From Sympetrum striolatum (lineage: Eukaryota; Arthropoda; Insecta; Odonata; Libellulidae): a stretch of 64,000 bases of DNA. The notes under the pieces were generated by a model. That model was not told the origin of the DNA. It worked only from the letters and a program-made list of their open reading frames with translations, and ran no database searches. Shown one piece after another: positions 1 through 10,990 of the stretch. Every line of letters begins with the position of its first letter. The stretch's first letter is position 1. The stretch lies in NCBI GenBank assembly GCA_947579665.1, contig OX388346.1:89716615-89780614 (forward strand). The letters are read 5' to 3'. Position numbers and translations under genes: made by a program.

Positions 1-720
1 GAACCTACCGTTAGATGAAACAATTGTGATTGAGTATGATTGATAAATAGTAATTACATATTTTCTTCTCCTTTGCATGGAAATAATCCAGTGTAAGTCG
101 TTTATCACCACCGCGCATGCCATTTCCAGCGTATTCAAAGCTTCTCCTCAACTAATGAATTCCATATCCTTGCTCCTTATTTATAGTATACGCATTCCTC
201 GTCTCCGAGCACCGCCCTTTCCCACCTCTGTCCCCTCTCCTCGCCTAACTTATCTCACCTTTTTTCCATCAGCGCCACTTGTTGCTCGGATACACCCCTT
301 TGCATCTCTCTCAAGTGTGGCCTTGTTGTCACCCGTTTAAATTCTCCGCTTTATAGCCTGGCCATGTTCCGCATTGTAGCTCGGCTACATTACTACGTAG
401 CGCCGCCCCCCTGAGCTGCTATTCCTGTCCCATTCTTCTCGCAGTGCCTCTCTCTACCGTGCCCTTATCCCAGGGCGATATTCGTCTCTTGGCTCAGCCG
501 CGGAGTTTTCCCGTTCTTAATATCGCGCTTTTTTCCGAAATGGCGTACATTGAAAGGTTTCCGTTAGCGCCGCTATCCCATCGTCGCAGTCCCCGCGTAC
601 TCGTTTTGTTTCCTTCCGTACGCTATCCTCTTAACTCTCTTTGCTGTGTTTTGTTGTGTTTTAGGGACGCTATTTATTTTGCCGATAGCTTATTTCTGGT
701 GGTGTTTAAGAGAGGGTGAT
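1..720. other. GC- and CpG-richer segment without recognised gene
   Basis: This stretch is visibly richer in G, C and CpG than the DNA after it, and its plus strand is pyrimidine-rich in places (for example around 210-330 and 420-620). Two plus-strand open frames (77-340 and 444-719) read through it, but their low-complexity proteins, rich in Ser, Pro, Leu and Phe, are what pyrimidine-rich DNA gives by chance and match no family I know. It could be a promoter-proximal or untranslated part of a gene to the left of the window; that is inference only. Confidence 0.35.
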
Positions 721-2834
721 CGGTGGTGGCTTCCAACTCTCGGGGGTTCTGTCCCAAGGGCGATTTATTCACTCGTGAGGAGTACCCTGCTTTTCCAAGT
801 GAAAGAGTTTCGGAGATAAAACGACAATCCTACTGTTATAGAGTCGTAATTGATGAAGTAATATTTAGCCCTAAGCCAAAAAGCAATTAATATTTTTATC
901 ATTAATTATCTTGAAGTCACTTCGCGGTATTTTGAAATCTAATCATAAGAAAATATACATAACTTTCTTTGTTGCGTGTTGTTTCTTCTTCTCGACTGTA
1001 GATACCAAGAGTACATTTATATACGTATACATACATAATTATATTTATTTTGTTTATTTTTATATATTCATTACTATTATATTTACTATGGTACTTGTTA
1101 TATAAATATTGTATTGATATGATTATCTGCAAAAATGAATGTGGAGATTTTGAGAATGGTTTTCGGAGGTTTTCTGATGGATACTTTGCTGTGTCAATAA
1201 TTCCCCTCTGAAGGTGAAAGGTTTTTAATTTTGCGTTCTTAAAGTGTAGCCCTTTTGATTACTTCAAGCGATCTCGATGCCCAAACGCCGCGTTTAATTA
1301 TAATCCTTCAGAGTAAGTTTGACGTGGCCGCTTCAAGGTTTATCTACCCCTCTGTGAAGAACGCTGCTTTTGTTGATTTCGAAGGGTATTTTTACGTATA
1401 AACACTATATGCTCCTTTTTACGTTAGGCACCTGAAATATGCTGTACTATATTATGTTCACTTTTGACAGAGTTGGGAAGCATCGAAAAATATTTTCAGT
1501 TGAATTTTATCCTGGTACTAGGGGATTATTCCTCAAAATTTGATTCCCATGGCTGACAGTGTCTTCCATTGCAGTAGAGATTAACTTCAAGCCCTCACCT
1601 ACTTGGATTCACCACTCTTGCGTCTTTTTAATGTGGTAAAGCATGGAAGGTTGGCTTGAATATTTATATGGGCTTGAGGGCGATATAGCTTAGGACGCCA
1701 AGCTACTTTAGTACGGCCCTGACTTCTCTGTTGATCAATTGATCTAAACTCGTCTTTGTTGACAGCAAGACAATAATTCTCTGTGAGTCGTTGCTCAAAA
1801 ACTAAAGAGGCATTCCATACTGCCTGGACTGCAATCAAACTGTTAGCAAGTGATACATTCTTATCATGGCGCAGGATTCAATGGAGCGTCATATTGAATT
1901 GAATACGTCATGTCATTAAACTAATGTAATATACAAAAGAATCGAAATTTTCATTCCACATAACAATGCCGTGAGATAACAATGCAACAATGCATATGAG
2001 ATAAGTGAAGTAACGATCCGCAAATTATTTTTGAAATCAACGAAGCTTTGATGAATGCGATTAACGGGTTACAAGTTTTTGCAACCTCGTTATAAGGTTA
2101 TATTTTATACTGTAAATTTATACTTCTTCTAGGAAAATGAAGTTCACGGTTCCATTCTCGTAGCGTATGAATAATTTTGAAGGAAACGGCGATGTGAAAT
2201 TTGCTTTTTGAATTGCGATGTAAATATTTCTTGCAAGCTAACATAAAATAAAATTCAGATTTGGTGTAAATATTACTCTTTAGCAAGGATTTCAAACTCA
2301 TCTCTACTAGTAGACCTTATACCTCCAAGATTAACTCACGAGGTTCAAACTAAATATCATTTTGATGTTTCTGATTCTGCCTCTCAATTTTACGATTTTG
2401 GCGTATTTATGTAAAGGAATATCAACTTTTCAGTAAATTTAATTTTTCATGGAAGAATATATAACTGTTCTCTCATTGAAATAATAGGCTTACTTTTCAC
2501 ACGTAACGATCTATTTTTGATCAACCTGGGTTGTGCTTATTAAAAATAGTACGAAAACCTACGTGTTTTTTTCCCATGGCAAATCTATGTCCTCGCGTAT
2601 TTCCATTGCGACAATTTTAGTAAATAGTAAAGTTGCAACGATTTTAGTAATTTAATGGGTATTTTATCATATACATACCATTGTACGATACAACATAGTA
2701 TCGTATTTTAGATGTTGTTCAATTCATGACGTCAATCGGTTATATTGCTCAATTTACTCACCTTCAACTACTTACCCTTCGTCAAGATTCTGGTAAGTTT
2801 GTGATAAGTGTGCCGCAAGGTTAGAGTTGACGCT
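721..2834. other. AT-rich DNA, nothing recognised
   Basis: I see no gene, RNA or named repeat here. There are short alternating stretches such as tatacgtatacatacataa near 1020 and a small imperfect palindrome around 2682-2710. A minus-strand frame at 2098-2301 contains the residues LREWN, which recall a LINE motif, but the flanking residues do not support it. Confidence 0.5.
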
Positions 2835-3267
2835 TTAGCGTGCCGCGTAGGCCATGAGAGCCCCTTGGCCTGTAGATCATGCCCCAATTCGCGTCTCCCC
2901 TTTTTCCTCTACTTTTCGCGCCTTATTTCTTTTCCCGCATAAGTTCTGTCCCAGCATCTGCTACCCCTTCTTCACCTGCCATCGGAGTCCAGGACGTCTC
3001 ACACGCGCGGCAGTTGCACAAGCGTCTTCTGCCATTGTCGATGCCAAGAATGCGGAGAGTGGACGCGAGGCGTCGCGGACGCCAGCACGGGCGTGCGTGG
3101 GAGTAGGCCCAGGAGGGGGGAAGAGGGGCGGTGCGTGTGCGGAACGCTCCCGTGCTATTGAGAGGATTTGGAGTAGAAGAAGCGTGTTTGAACCGAGAAG
3201 GGCTTCCAGCTGTGTTGCTGTCCAAAAGTTTGAACTGGTGTTAAGGGGAACTTTCGAAAACGGCTAA
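2835..3267. other. GC-rich island with an unrecognised open frame
   Basis: The segment is markedly GC- and CpG-rich. Its first half (2875-2990) is pyrimidine-rich on the plus strand and the second half (3050-3150) is purine/G-rich. A 137-codon plus-strand frame runs 2854-3267, but the product is Arg/Ala/Ser-rich, shows no domain I know, and equally long frames exist on the other strand. Composition alone can explain it. The island could mark a promoter or first exon; I cannot show that. Confidence 0.3.
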
Positions 3268-3468
3268 AGAGGTGTCAGAATTGGTGTAGATGTGGATTAT
3301 GCGCTAAAGCAGGTCTGCACAATGAAGGGAAGAGTCTTGTGGATATGATGTGATTAAGAGTGGACATGGGATGCAGGTGAAGAATCTAAGGAAAAATATG
3401 GTTGTTTTTATAATTTACAAATGATTAAAATCCGCCGTACTGCGAGTAACTTTGTGGTAATCCATCCC

Positions 3469-3599
3469 AAGAAGAAAAAAGACGAACAACTTTTAACTAA
3501 GGAAAATTAATTCCGTCTTTAATTCCCGTCGTAATTTGCTTAATTATTATTAAAGACGGAATTAGTTTCCTTAGTGCAAAGTTGCTCCTCTTTCTTCTT
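3469..3599. repeat. Fold-back (hairpin) element, about 50-bp arms
   Basis: The left arm (3469-3521) and right arm (3551-3599) are near-complementary with a few mismatches and indels; the loop is about 29 nt (3522-3550). The innermost pairing includes TTCCGTCTTTA against TAAAGACGGAA. Size and structure fit a short fold-back MITE or a remnant of one. The word CCGTCTTT is shared with the MITE family at 4.57, 9.54 and 53.5 kb, but the rest is not clearly the same. It lies about 20 bp upstream of a SINE-like element. No coding capacity. Confidence 0.7.
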
Positions 3600-3618
3600 A
3601 AAAAAAAATTCATTGAAA

Positions 3619-3825
3619 TACCGGCCTTGGTGGCCGATTGAATAGAATTCCATCTAAGCTATCGCTCCTACCACAAGGTCCCGGGTTCGAATCCCAGCTG
3701 ATTGGATTTTTACGATCAGGGAATGGTTGGGTGTTCTTTATTACTGTTATCTCGGTGAAGTACCTCCTGATAAGTTCTTCAGAGCTTCACTGGATAACAG
3801 TAGCTAGGCAAGAAAAAAAAACAAC
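3619..3825 (+). mobile_element. tRNA-derived SINE-like element
   Basis: A polymerase III type promoter is visible: an A-box-like segment near 3629-3642 (TGGTGGCCGATTGAAT) and a good B box at 3684-3694 (GGTTCGAATCC). The spacing is that of a tRNA with a long extra arm, so a Ser/Leu-class tRNA ancestor is plausible. The acceptor ends do not pair properly, so this is not a working tRNA gene. It is followed by about 110 bp of unrelated body and an A-rich stretch (aagaaaaaaaaacaac, about 3810-3825) resembling a SINE 3' tail. I saw no clear target-site duplication. Other tRNA-like heads here (6.2, 25.4, 57.0 kb) have different bodies. Confidence 0.6.
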
Positions 3826-4566
3826 TAATCCTATCGTGATAGAATTACGTAGAAACTATCTCAAAAGAAAATTCTTCTTATATAACTTCGTATATTTTAC
3901 ATTGAATATTTCTATCGGCCGGTTTTATCGATGAGTTGACACTGATACAGATTTTTACGAAGCGAGAACATGGATCCTAAAAGATGTTGGTTAATTTAAA
4001 AGGGTGGGGTTTGCTAGTGAAGGAGATGATATTTACTTTCGAATTTTAATTTTGATGCAAATGAACCCTAAAAAGGTAAAACACTCATGTTTGTAATTGA
4101 AAACCTTCTTCTCTTTAAATGAAAAATCGGCACTGTTACGTAATTATTTGTTTGATTTTTTTTGCTTGTGTTAATTCTATTATTTGACTTGATCATCCTA
4201 CGTAGCAAGTTAAATCCTTCTACATCATTACTTTACATTATTATCCTTGCTTCGTTTTCCTTTCCTTATAGAGATGTTAATCCGTCAACTTTTTAGAACT
4301 CCTAGGTAGACATATTTCAGTGTTTCAATGAGCCATGTGTCATAATTCGATTGATGGTGCTATTAAACTAAGGTAGGGAAGTAATGAATCCAAATCGTAA
4401 TGCGGTAATTTATTATCCACTCAATGCCTTTAGAGGTTGATCGTTGATAAGATCTAATTAGGCTGTGAAACTCTTAGAAATGTGTGGATCAAGAAAGTAT
4501 GTTCATGGATGTTTAAATCATATAAATATCCGTAGGTTTCTTCTTACTTGTAAAGAAAGAAATATG
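3826..4566. other. AT-rich DNA, nothing recognised
   Basis: No gene or repeat that I can support. Confidence 0.5.
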
Positions 4567-4728
4567 GAACACGGCTGTTAATGAATTACAGGTTTAAAAT
4601 CTCCAAAAGCCGTCTTTGTCGGCGTTCCTCCTCTTACTTCCCGGTAGTCGGATGGAGCAAGAAAGTAATGCCGCACTATTATTGTGGAGGAACGCCGACA
4701 AAGACGGCTTTTGGAGATTTTAAACTCT
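4567..4728 (+). mobile_element. MITE-like fold-back element, copy 1
   Basis: Two 40-bp arms, 4592-4631 and 4686-4725, are perfect reverse complements; they contain GTCTTTGTCGGCGTTCCTC on the left and its complement on the right. A one-sided extension (gaacacggctgttaatgaa) precedes the left arm. The same order of extension, arm, loop and arm is seen at 9542-9653 and, inverted, at 53485-53644. The loops of the three copies also align (CCCCGGTA, then AAGAAAG or similar, then a CCGCA block), so this is one family and not chance hairpins. The perfect arms suggest a fairly recent insertion or gene conversion between arms. It has no coding capacity and would depend on a transposase elsewhere; the class of that transposase is unknown. 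Confidence 0.75.
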
Positions 4729-4759
4729 TATTCTTTTTACTTAAACAAATACGATTTTT

Positions 4760-5050
4760 ATGCATTTTTCTGCCCGAAGGCCTGTTGGTATCCATCCACC
4801 CCATCTAACATTAACTACCAAAAGGTAGTTTGGGAAATGAGGCTTTCTAGGCAGGATGAGGATTGAGGTGATCTCCCTTCTTTCCTGATTGAGCCATAAT
4901 ACTATAAGCGGAACATGTACCCTTAAGTGAAGTACAATGACTCTACGAGTATCACCTCTTTTGACATTTCATGAGGAGAGACTTAAATCAGTATAATTAT
5001 TCATTCATACCTCAGTAGGTTTCATGCCCTCACAGCCATGAACAAGATTG
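4760..5050. repeat. Dispersed repeat R1, copy A
   Basis: This segment aligns with 39999-40290 in the same orientation. Shared blocks in order include GGCAGGATGAGGA, a TAAGCGGAAC/TAGCGGAAC block, ACTCTACGAG, ACCTCAGTAG and CATGAAC, separated by diverged sequence and small indels. On the minus strand both copies can be read near one end as a peptide of the type VHxC(D/E)xMKxTEV, which hints at a decayed coding segment, but both copies have stops and frameshifts. I do not recognise the family. It begins about 30 bp after MITE copy 1, while copy B has no MITE at that place. Confidence 0.6.
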
Positions 5051-6195
5051 TGATTTAGTAGATGAAATATGCATTTTCCCTATTCTGTACCAAGAGATAA
5101 ATGATATTCAATACACCCAAAAATATATTCTATTCTTCAAGATACAGTAGTAGAAACTGTAGCTGTCTAAATCATCAGTATTTTTTCGCGAAGACCCTAG
5201 GATCTAAGATTAATTAGAAGCCATTTTTGATATTAATCAAGAGAAAGTAATTAGTAATGCAGTTATGTTATCATCTGCGTTTTTAATACAAATTGGAATG
5301 GCGTAATATCCACTTTCCTTTTAATGCCATTCAAACATCGGCCCGGGCGAAACCTGTTTTATGACTTTGTCAACCGAAGAAACGCCGTGTTAAGTTACGA
5401 ACGGACAGCATGTCTCGGATTGGAACGAAATAGGAAAACGGCATTTCTCAAAAATAATCAGCCGCTCCTTTTTTGTTTTTCGGTTGCCCAGTAGGCGTCT
5501 CGTAAATCTGTTAAGCGCGTCCTCTTGGCCCACTGCCAGTTGTCTGCGAACCGCCTTAACAGTCGATAAAGCGGGCCTTTCTTTTTTTGTTCCGCGGTGT
5601 GAAAAGGGGAAATCCTTTTGAGATTCTGAAGGAAAAAACCTTTCTTCCTATCGCGTTTCGTACTCGTATTGACACATGCCACAGTTCGGATCCAGGAAAA
5701 CGTATTAAATGCCAAGCGTATTTTCCTCTCTCGCATTCGCTCAATTATCGCTCGGTCGCGAAAGACCCGTTTTTAAAATTTGCGTAAGAAAGCGCGTCCT
5801 GCAAATTGGTTTCAGCGATTGCGAAATTTCGTAATCTCTCGCTGCTTGGCATAGAGCCCGCTCACAATTGCTTCTGCAGATCGAGTTTTAATTAACCGAA
5901 CGAAGCTCTATTGGGATAGTAAATCTAGGGGATGTTTTCATTTTTTTCTGACGGATAACTCTCTCGACCTCGCCGGCTCGTATTTAATAATCTTCGTGAA
6001 TTTTTCGCTCAGAATCTTTTGAGCACTTTGATTGGGTCACCAGGTCGCGGAGTGGCTCTTGTGAGGAGAGCTATTTCTGTGCTGCGAAGCTGATGAAGGA
6101 ACGGGCAGATTATTGTTTCTCATTCTCATGCTCTGATCGAAAATTTTATCGGTTTCATCCGGGAAATACGCTAATATTGAAAGGAAATTGTGTGA
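5051..6195. other. No recognised feature; slightly GC-richer 5400-5880
   Basis: From about 5340 to 5900 the DNA is somewhat richer in CpG, with short overlapping open frames on both strands that do not resemble known proteins. The rest is AT-rich with nothing recognised. Confidence 0.4.
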
Positions 6196-6200
6196 ATGTG

Positions 6201-6303
6201 GCCGGGGGGCTGGAATGTTCTAGCCGGGTAGCCAAGATGGTTAAGGCAGCCTCCCGGATAGAGGAAGATCCCGAGTTCGATTCCCGGCCCCGTCAGACTT
6301 TTT
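6201..6303 (+). mobile_element. tRNA-derived head (SINE or tRNA pseudogene)
   Basis: Placing T8 at 6229 gives a nearly complete cloverleaf over 6222-6294: an A box (TAGCCAAGATGGTTAAGGC, 6229-6247), an anticodon-like arm (GCCTC, loop CCGGATA, GAGGA) with one mismatch, a 5-nt variable loop, and a T arm with loop TTCGATT inside the B box (6274-6284). The T stem has one A-C mismatch. The acceptor stem has two mismatches (pairs 1-72 and 4-69) and the base before the would-be anticodon is C where T is invariant, so it is not a functional tRNA gene. A run of six T (6299-6304) follows within ten bases of the 3' end, like a polymerase III terminator, which fits a tRNA pseudogene as well as a truncated SINE head. 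Confidence 0.6.
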
Positions 6304-6304
6304 T

Positions 6305-8341
6305 CAAGTCCGTTTTTCCTTGGCTATTTAAAGGTGTCACTGTTATGTAAATTTTTTTGCTTAATATGCTAGAATTGTAACATGTTAAACATTTTAATAT
6401 TCAATATTCCTTGATTTGAGAAGAAATAAAACATTGCTACAGGTACCCCCTTCCCGCACTAACGGTTAGATTAATCTGGCCTCCTCTAGGAATTGGCACC
6501 ATCCGGTTTTTAGAATCAGCACCTAGCGCTACGATCCAACTTATAGTAATTTAATGTCAGTATTATGTTCGATACTTATTTTATCTCCCATTTCGGTACG
6601 AAAAAACATAAGGCTGAGATAAGTATTTCCAACTTTTAATGGGTAACGGAGTATAGAGTCATCACAAGCAGGGAACCAGAAAATTAGATAGTGAAATTTT
6701 AAAATTACACGAAAGCAAACTCGTTGCAAATCTCAGACTTCGCTAATTATTTTTATTAATATTTTTATGCTTGGTGCATATTAAGCCGTATATCTTTATT
6801 TGAAATGATATTGCAGGGAAGTGATGATTAAGGAAATGTTTTTGGCAAATATAAAGGTGTTAGCTACTTTTTTCTTTACTCATTTTTTCCGTCTTTATAT
6901 TTAGAATCTGAACGGGACATAAAGATCTGGTAAAAGGGATTACATCACCTTTCCCACCTTTTGTTCGAAACTGTTACTTTCCTTTCGAATGTTTTTCTCC
7001 ACTCAGTGGATGTTTCAGGAATACCTTCTCTTTACTTCGTATACGTATTTCAAAGTAACCTTTATAATCCCAGTTTATTTCTTATCTTTCTGTAACCGTA
7101 GTCGCATTCGAATAGTTTAAGAAGGGCTTCTTCTTTAAGTTTCAATCATTAAGTTGCTGTTGAAAAATTTCCGAGCGCTGTCATCCGGTAACTAAGTGAT
7201 AATTATGAAAGAAAAGGGTATTTGAGTGAATTCATTTCTTTATAGCTCACACTTTTTGGGTTAAGTTTAATATTCTTGCAAGGTTCAGCCTTTTATTAGA
7301 AATTGTTGTCATAAATTAATTAATATTTTAAGCAACTGATTGCTCTCATGGTAGTATAACCTAATATTAATCTGTCTAATTACAGTTTGAGACGAGAAAG
7401 TCATTCTTACTTATCTTTTAAGTAGTGGATATTTTATTTCCGAATCTCTTCTTATCTTATTTTGGTATCTATCAAAGGTATCTTTTTCTTATGTTCTTTT
7501 AGTACTATCAAATGATATTCAGGTATACTATTATTTCTTTTTATTAGCTTCTTCTCTAATCCCGACTTGCTCAAAAAATCCTTCCTCTCCATCTGTAATC
7601 TCAGCGGTAGATCTCTTTGTGAAGGATGCAATCTCATTCAGTAGTTGAGATGGATTAGGAGTATATTAATACTTGGCGATGCTAGTATAGACTCCCGTTG
7701 TTTCCCAATGTTTCTTAGGACCAGTCTTTAATTCTTGTGCCCAATACCACGCGCCTCCCGATGTCATCCCGCGCCGCATCCGTATCCGGCGGACTTCCTC
7801 GCGGTCTCCCCGACCTCAACTGAGTTTCTTTTCCCCCAAAGCCACTCCCTATATCATTCCTTTCCTTCCTAATCCCTCATTATATGCAGTTTTTCCTTCC
7901 AGAAGACATATTATGTCCTACGAATCCTTCCAGATATGCTTCATTTAGATAATTTGTTTGTTTTGTCTAGAAGTTGAAAATGTCTTTACGCCAACGGAAT
8001 TGGGTTCCCGCAAGAAATAAGTTTTTCGGGGATGAATTATCAATGGAGAGTTATGAATCATTATCTCATACATGGTATATATTTACATAGGGAATCCGAT
8101 TTTAAGAGTTTCGTAATGCTGTTCTTGATATTGATAACCTTGAACATTGAAAAATCATAATGTCATTATTTTATCGATTTTAATTTTCGTTCTTTCTTAT
8201 TTTCGGAGATAATATATTCCCTCGCAGCGTTTCCTACTCTCCGTTCTTTTGTAAAATTCGTGAGATAACTTTGAAACACTATAATATTGCTCCTAGACCG
8301 ATGTGTACTGGTTTAGCTCTTGGTGTTTGGTGAAATTGAAC
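6305..8341. other. AT-rich DNA with one short GC-rich pocket
   Basis: Nothing recognised. Positions 7738-7820 form a small CpG-rich pocket (cgcctcccgatgtcatcccg and following) with no supported frame. Confidence 0.45.
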
Positions 8342-8800
8342 GCTTATTTATTTATTTATTAATCAAAACTACAAATAGGCACAAGGCCAGGTGGTAGCCA
8401 TATCAAGGGGGGGTAGGAAATCACATAATCTGCCTGGTATTCACCCTAGTCGGGAGGAAAACCCCCCGAAGGCAGTATGTAATACATAAAATTATAACAT
8501 ATAAAAAATTCTTCAAAATTTATAACAATCATACAATATTTTAAATATTACAGTTATATTACAATATTATAAAAAACAAAACATTACAACAAAATCATTA
8601 AACCCTTTAATTTTATTGATAAATATATTATAAGAAGGGGAAAAGGTTCTAAAACTTCTCCAGGTAAATTGTTCCATTCTACTATTCCCCTGACTGCATA
8701 GTATATAAGCGTATATTATCAGTATAACAGTCTCTGTTTCTCTCACTTTCGAACATAAATTGTGATACATTGTATTCACTCGGTGACCAATACCCACCAG
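8342..8800 (-). mobile_element. LINE 3' end (CR1/Jockey-type), family L1
   Basis: Read on the minus strand, this holds the last part of a LINE: a C-terminal reverse-transcriptase protein remnant (see 8584-8700), a 3' untranslated part, and a terminal tail of AATA/TAAA repeats (seen as tttatttatttatta at 8345-8359 on the plus strand). The last 150 bp (8342-8490) align closely with 40738-40880, so both are 3' ends of one family. The 5' part of the element is missing, as usual for LINE copies truncated during reverse transcription. The segment between stop codon and tail is very AT-rich. Confidence 0.7.
8584..8700 (-). pseudogene. LINE ORF2 C-terminal fragment
   Basis: The frame from 8700 down to the stop at 8584 reads 38 residues containing GIVEWNNLPGEVLEP. 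This is the R-x-I-x-x-W-N-x-L-P block found at the C-terminus of CR1/Jockey-type LINE polyproteins, downstream of the reverse transcriptase domain. Upstream of 8700 the frame is closed by stops, so the fragment is frameshifted or truncated. It is far too short to be active. Family membership is from motif recognition, not a search. Confidence 0.65.
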
Positions 8801-9541
8801 TATATCTAGAAGGTGTACCTGCCTAGACTAGAAAATAGTTCCTGCCCCACGGCCATAAGCTTTCAATTTCACTATATCATGTACGAGTAACATCCGGAGA
8901 TTGCACATATTCTCCAAATTTGGCATAACTTATGCGCCTTTACTCTGCGAGAACAGGTAATTTTTACCACTTATTAGGATACGGAAAACGTCTATAGATA
9001 TTTGTTGTCTAGAAGATGAATTAATCATTATTTTCATTCCATTTTAATATTCCTACTCTTGATTCTAATTAAGATGACAGCATTTTTCTTCTTCTTTCCC
9101 TCTATTCTTGCTGTGTCGTTGAAACCAGAATTAAAATGCTCCCACTACTGTTGGACCGTCTTTAGCTGGCTCTAAGGCTCTTCACTCAGAAATGTGTTCC
9201 ATCCAAGCTTACTCTGAATATTTAGCGAGTCTACTACTCGATTGTTATTTTGTCATTTTTATCGGTCAATATGGTTTCTGCTAACATCTGAAATTTTTCA
9301 TATTTTATTTATAGAATATTTTAAGTTTTAGTACGTGGCGCGATCTTTTTTTCTTATCGCTTTGTGGTTGATATTACCAACTGAAATATGCGATAATGAT
9401 TTTCCGATCTTGGTTTTCTCGGTTATCGACTTGTACCCAACCAAGATCGCAGTTTCCTCAAGTGCTCAAACAAGGAAGTTATAATCCTTCCGCTTTAGCG
9501 TATATTTTCCTCCAACATAATCTTAATGTAAAGGAAGGAAA
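8801..9541. other. AT-rich DNA, nothing recognised
   Basis: No gene or repeat that I can support. Confidence 0.5.
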
Positions 9542-9653
9542 GTTGAGACGCGGCTGCTAAAGAATTAGAGGTTTAAAATATCCAATAGCCGTTTTGTCGG
9601 CTTTCCTCTTCTCATTCCCCGGTATTCCGAGCAAACAAGAAAGGACACCGCAA
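9542..9653 (+). mobile_element. MITE-like family, copy 2 (truncated)
   Basis: Same family as the element at 4567-4728. The one-sided extension (GAGACGCGGCTGCTAA), the left arm (GAGGTTTAAAATATCCAATA, then GCCGTTTTGTCGGCTTTCC) and the loop (CTCATTCCCCGGTATTCC and GGACACCGCA) are present, but the right arm is missing, so it cannot form the full hairpin. It most closely resembles the copy at 53485-53644, including the loop. Confidence 0.7.
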
Positions 9654-10808
9654 TTTTTGAGAACTCTCTGAAATCTTAATAATGTCGAACAGATTTCACC
9701 AATTTTTAAAGGAGTAAAAATTCAATTCTTTGTGACATCGTTTTTTGGCGAGAAATTTACGTATTGTTTTGTTGGGAAGAATGATCGTAAATGGGGAAAG
9801 CAATATACTTTCTCGGGTCCAGTCACTTTTCTCTTAGCTCTTATCTTCAATTAATTTCATTAGTTTCCCATCGATGCTCAATCTTTGACCCACCCATTTT
9901 TTGCTTTCTTTTCTCCGTTATATCCATTAATTCTTTTTCTAGCTTCTATATCTGCTTTGTTTATTTACCAGAAAAATGAAAAATGTTCTGTTCCAAACCA
10001 AAAAGTTCATCTCTCTCGATTTAATTTCTGGCTAAGGTTGGGTTGGGTTTTTTATTATACTGTTTAGCAAGAGAATAATGCAAATTTTATTCCACACTTT
10101 ACTATGCTTAAGATGCAAAGAAAAGAAATTCACGGATGAAATATTTGTATGCTTTTGCGTTGATATTTCTCTTAAAATTTATTTCGTAATCTTTTATTTT
10201 TTGAGACTGTGTTCACGGACACCCCAAAATTCCACGAATCCTAGAACTAAAATCACTGACCTAAAAAGTTGCGGTTTTGTTTATAGTCTTCCGTTCCTTT
10301 AGAATCTTAGAAGTTCTAATTTTGAAACATATTCCATAATATTCCAACCAGCGCGCAATCTTAATTAAGTACTTTATTATTATTTATAATGAGTCATAGG
10401 ATGAAATTGATATTTTATTTAAGTAATAGATTGAACTGGCATAGAAATTTGACTTTCATAGATTCGGAAAACACTTTTCTTGGTTAATTGAGATTGGCCT
10501 GATTCATTGTAATGTATACTAGAATATTTTTTGGCCGCCAGTACGATTGACGAATAATAATAGTAGTGATAATAATTTATCATGCTCTGGGTAAATTCAC
10601 ATAGAGCAATACAAAATACAAAAATGCTGAGTACTAAAATTTTCAAAAAAATCACGACAGAAATGCAAAAATATATGGAAAATCAAAAGAACAAAAGAAT
10701 GCACATCGAAATACAAAAACATGTGGAAATACAAAATGAAGAAAAACGCTACATTGGTAAATAGAGAATTTAGAACTTAAATATAGCCAGCAAGAGAGGG
10801 AAAAAATA
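9654..10808. other. AT-rich DNA, nothing recognised
   Basis: No gene supported. From 10610 to 10760 the plus strand is A-rich and contains several similar words (ATGCAAAAA, ATACAAAAACATG, ATACAAAATG). It lies just beyond the 3' end of the LINE fragment at 10809-10990 (minus strand) and may be part of its untranslated tail. Confidence 0.4.
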
Positions 10809-10990
10809 GATGCAACACAAAATACTCATTTAAACATCAGCAGCAGAGAGATATTTGAATAATTTGAACTTAAAAACTCTCACCGAGCTGAAACATTTTA
10901 TAGAGTCAGGTAAAGAGTTCCAGAATTTAGAGGTTTAAATCTGAAACGAATTAAGGAAGAGGTTTGATCGAAGAGTAGGATATGTAAATT
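10809..10990 (-). pseudogene. LINE ORF2 C-terminal fragment, family L2
   Basis: On the minus strand, from 10925 to a stop at 10830, the frame reads 31 residues beginning FWNSLPDSIKCFSSVRVF and continuing with F-K-L-F-K-Y-L. This is the typical W-N-S-L-P-x-S-I-K ... F-K-x-x-L terminus of CR1/Jockey-type LINE proteins. The segment upstream (to about 10990) continues in a different frame and has a stop a few residues before FWNSLP, so it is a pseudogene fragment. The 5' part is missing. It resembles the fragment at 41689-41778 in motif, but the two are different families at DNA level. Confidence 0.7.

Noticed and set aside
2098..2301. LINE C-terminus because of LREWN
   Set aside because: Flanking residues lack the L-P and downstream F-K pattern; no tail.
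2854..3267. 137-codon open frame in GC-rich DNA as a gene
   Set aside because: Low-complexity Arg/Ala/Ser product, open frames on both strands, no domain or splice evidence.
6222..6294. Functional tRNA gene
   Set aside because: Acceptor and T stems have mismatches and the invariant T before the anticodon is C.
10610..10760. Coding sequence with tandem peptide repeats
   Set aside because: A-rich low-complexity DNA beyond a LINE 3' end explains the Lys/Gln/Met-rich frame.
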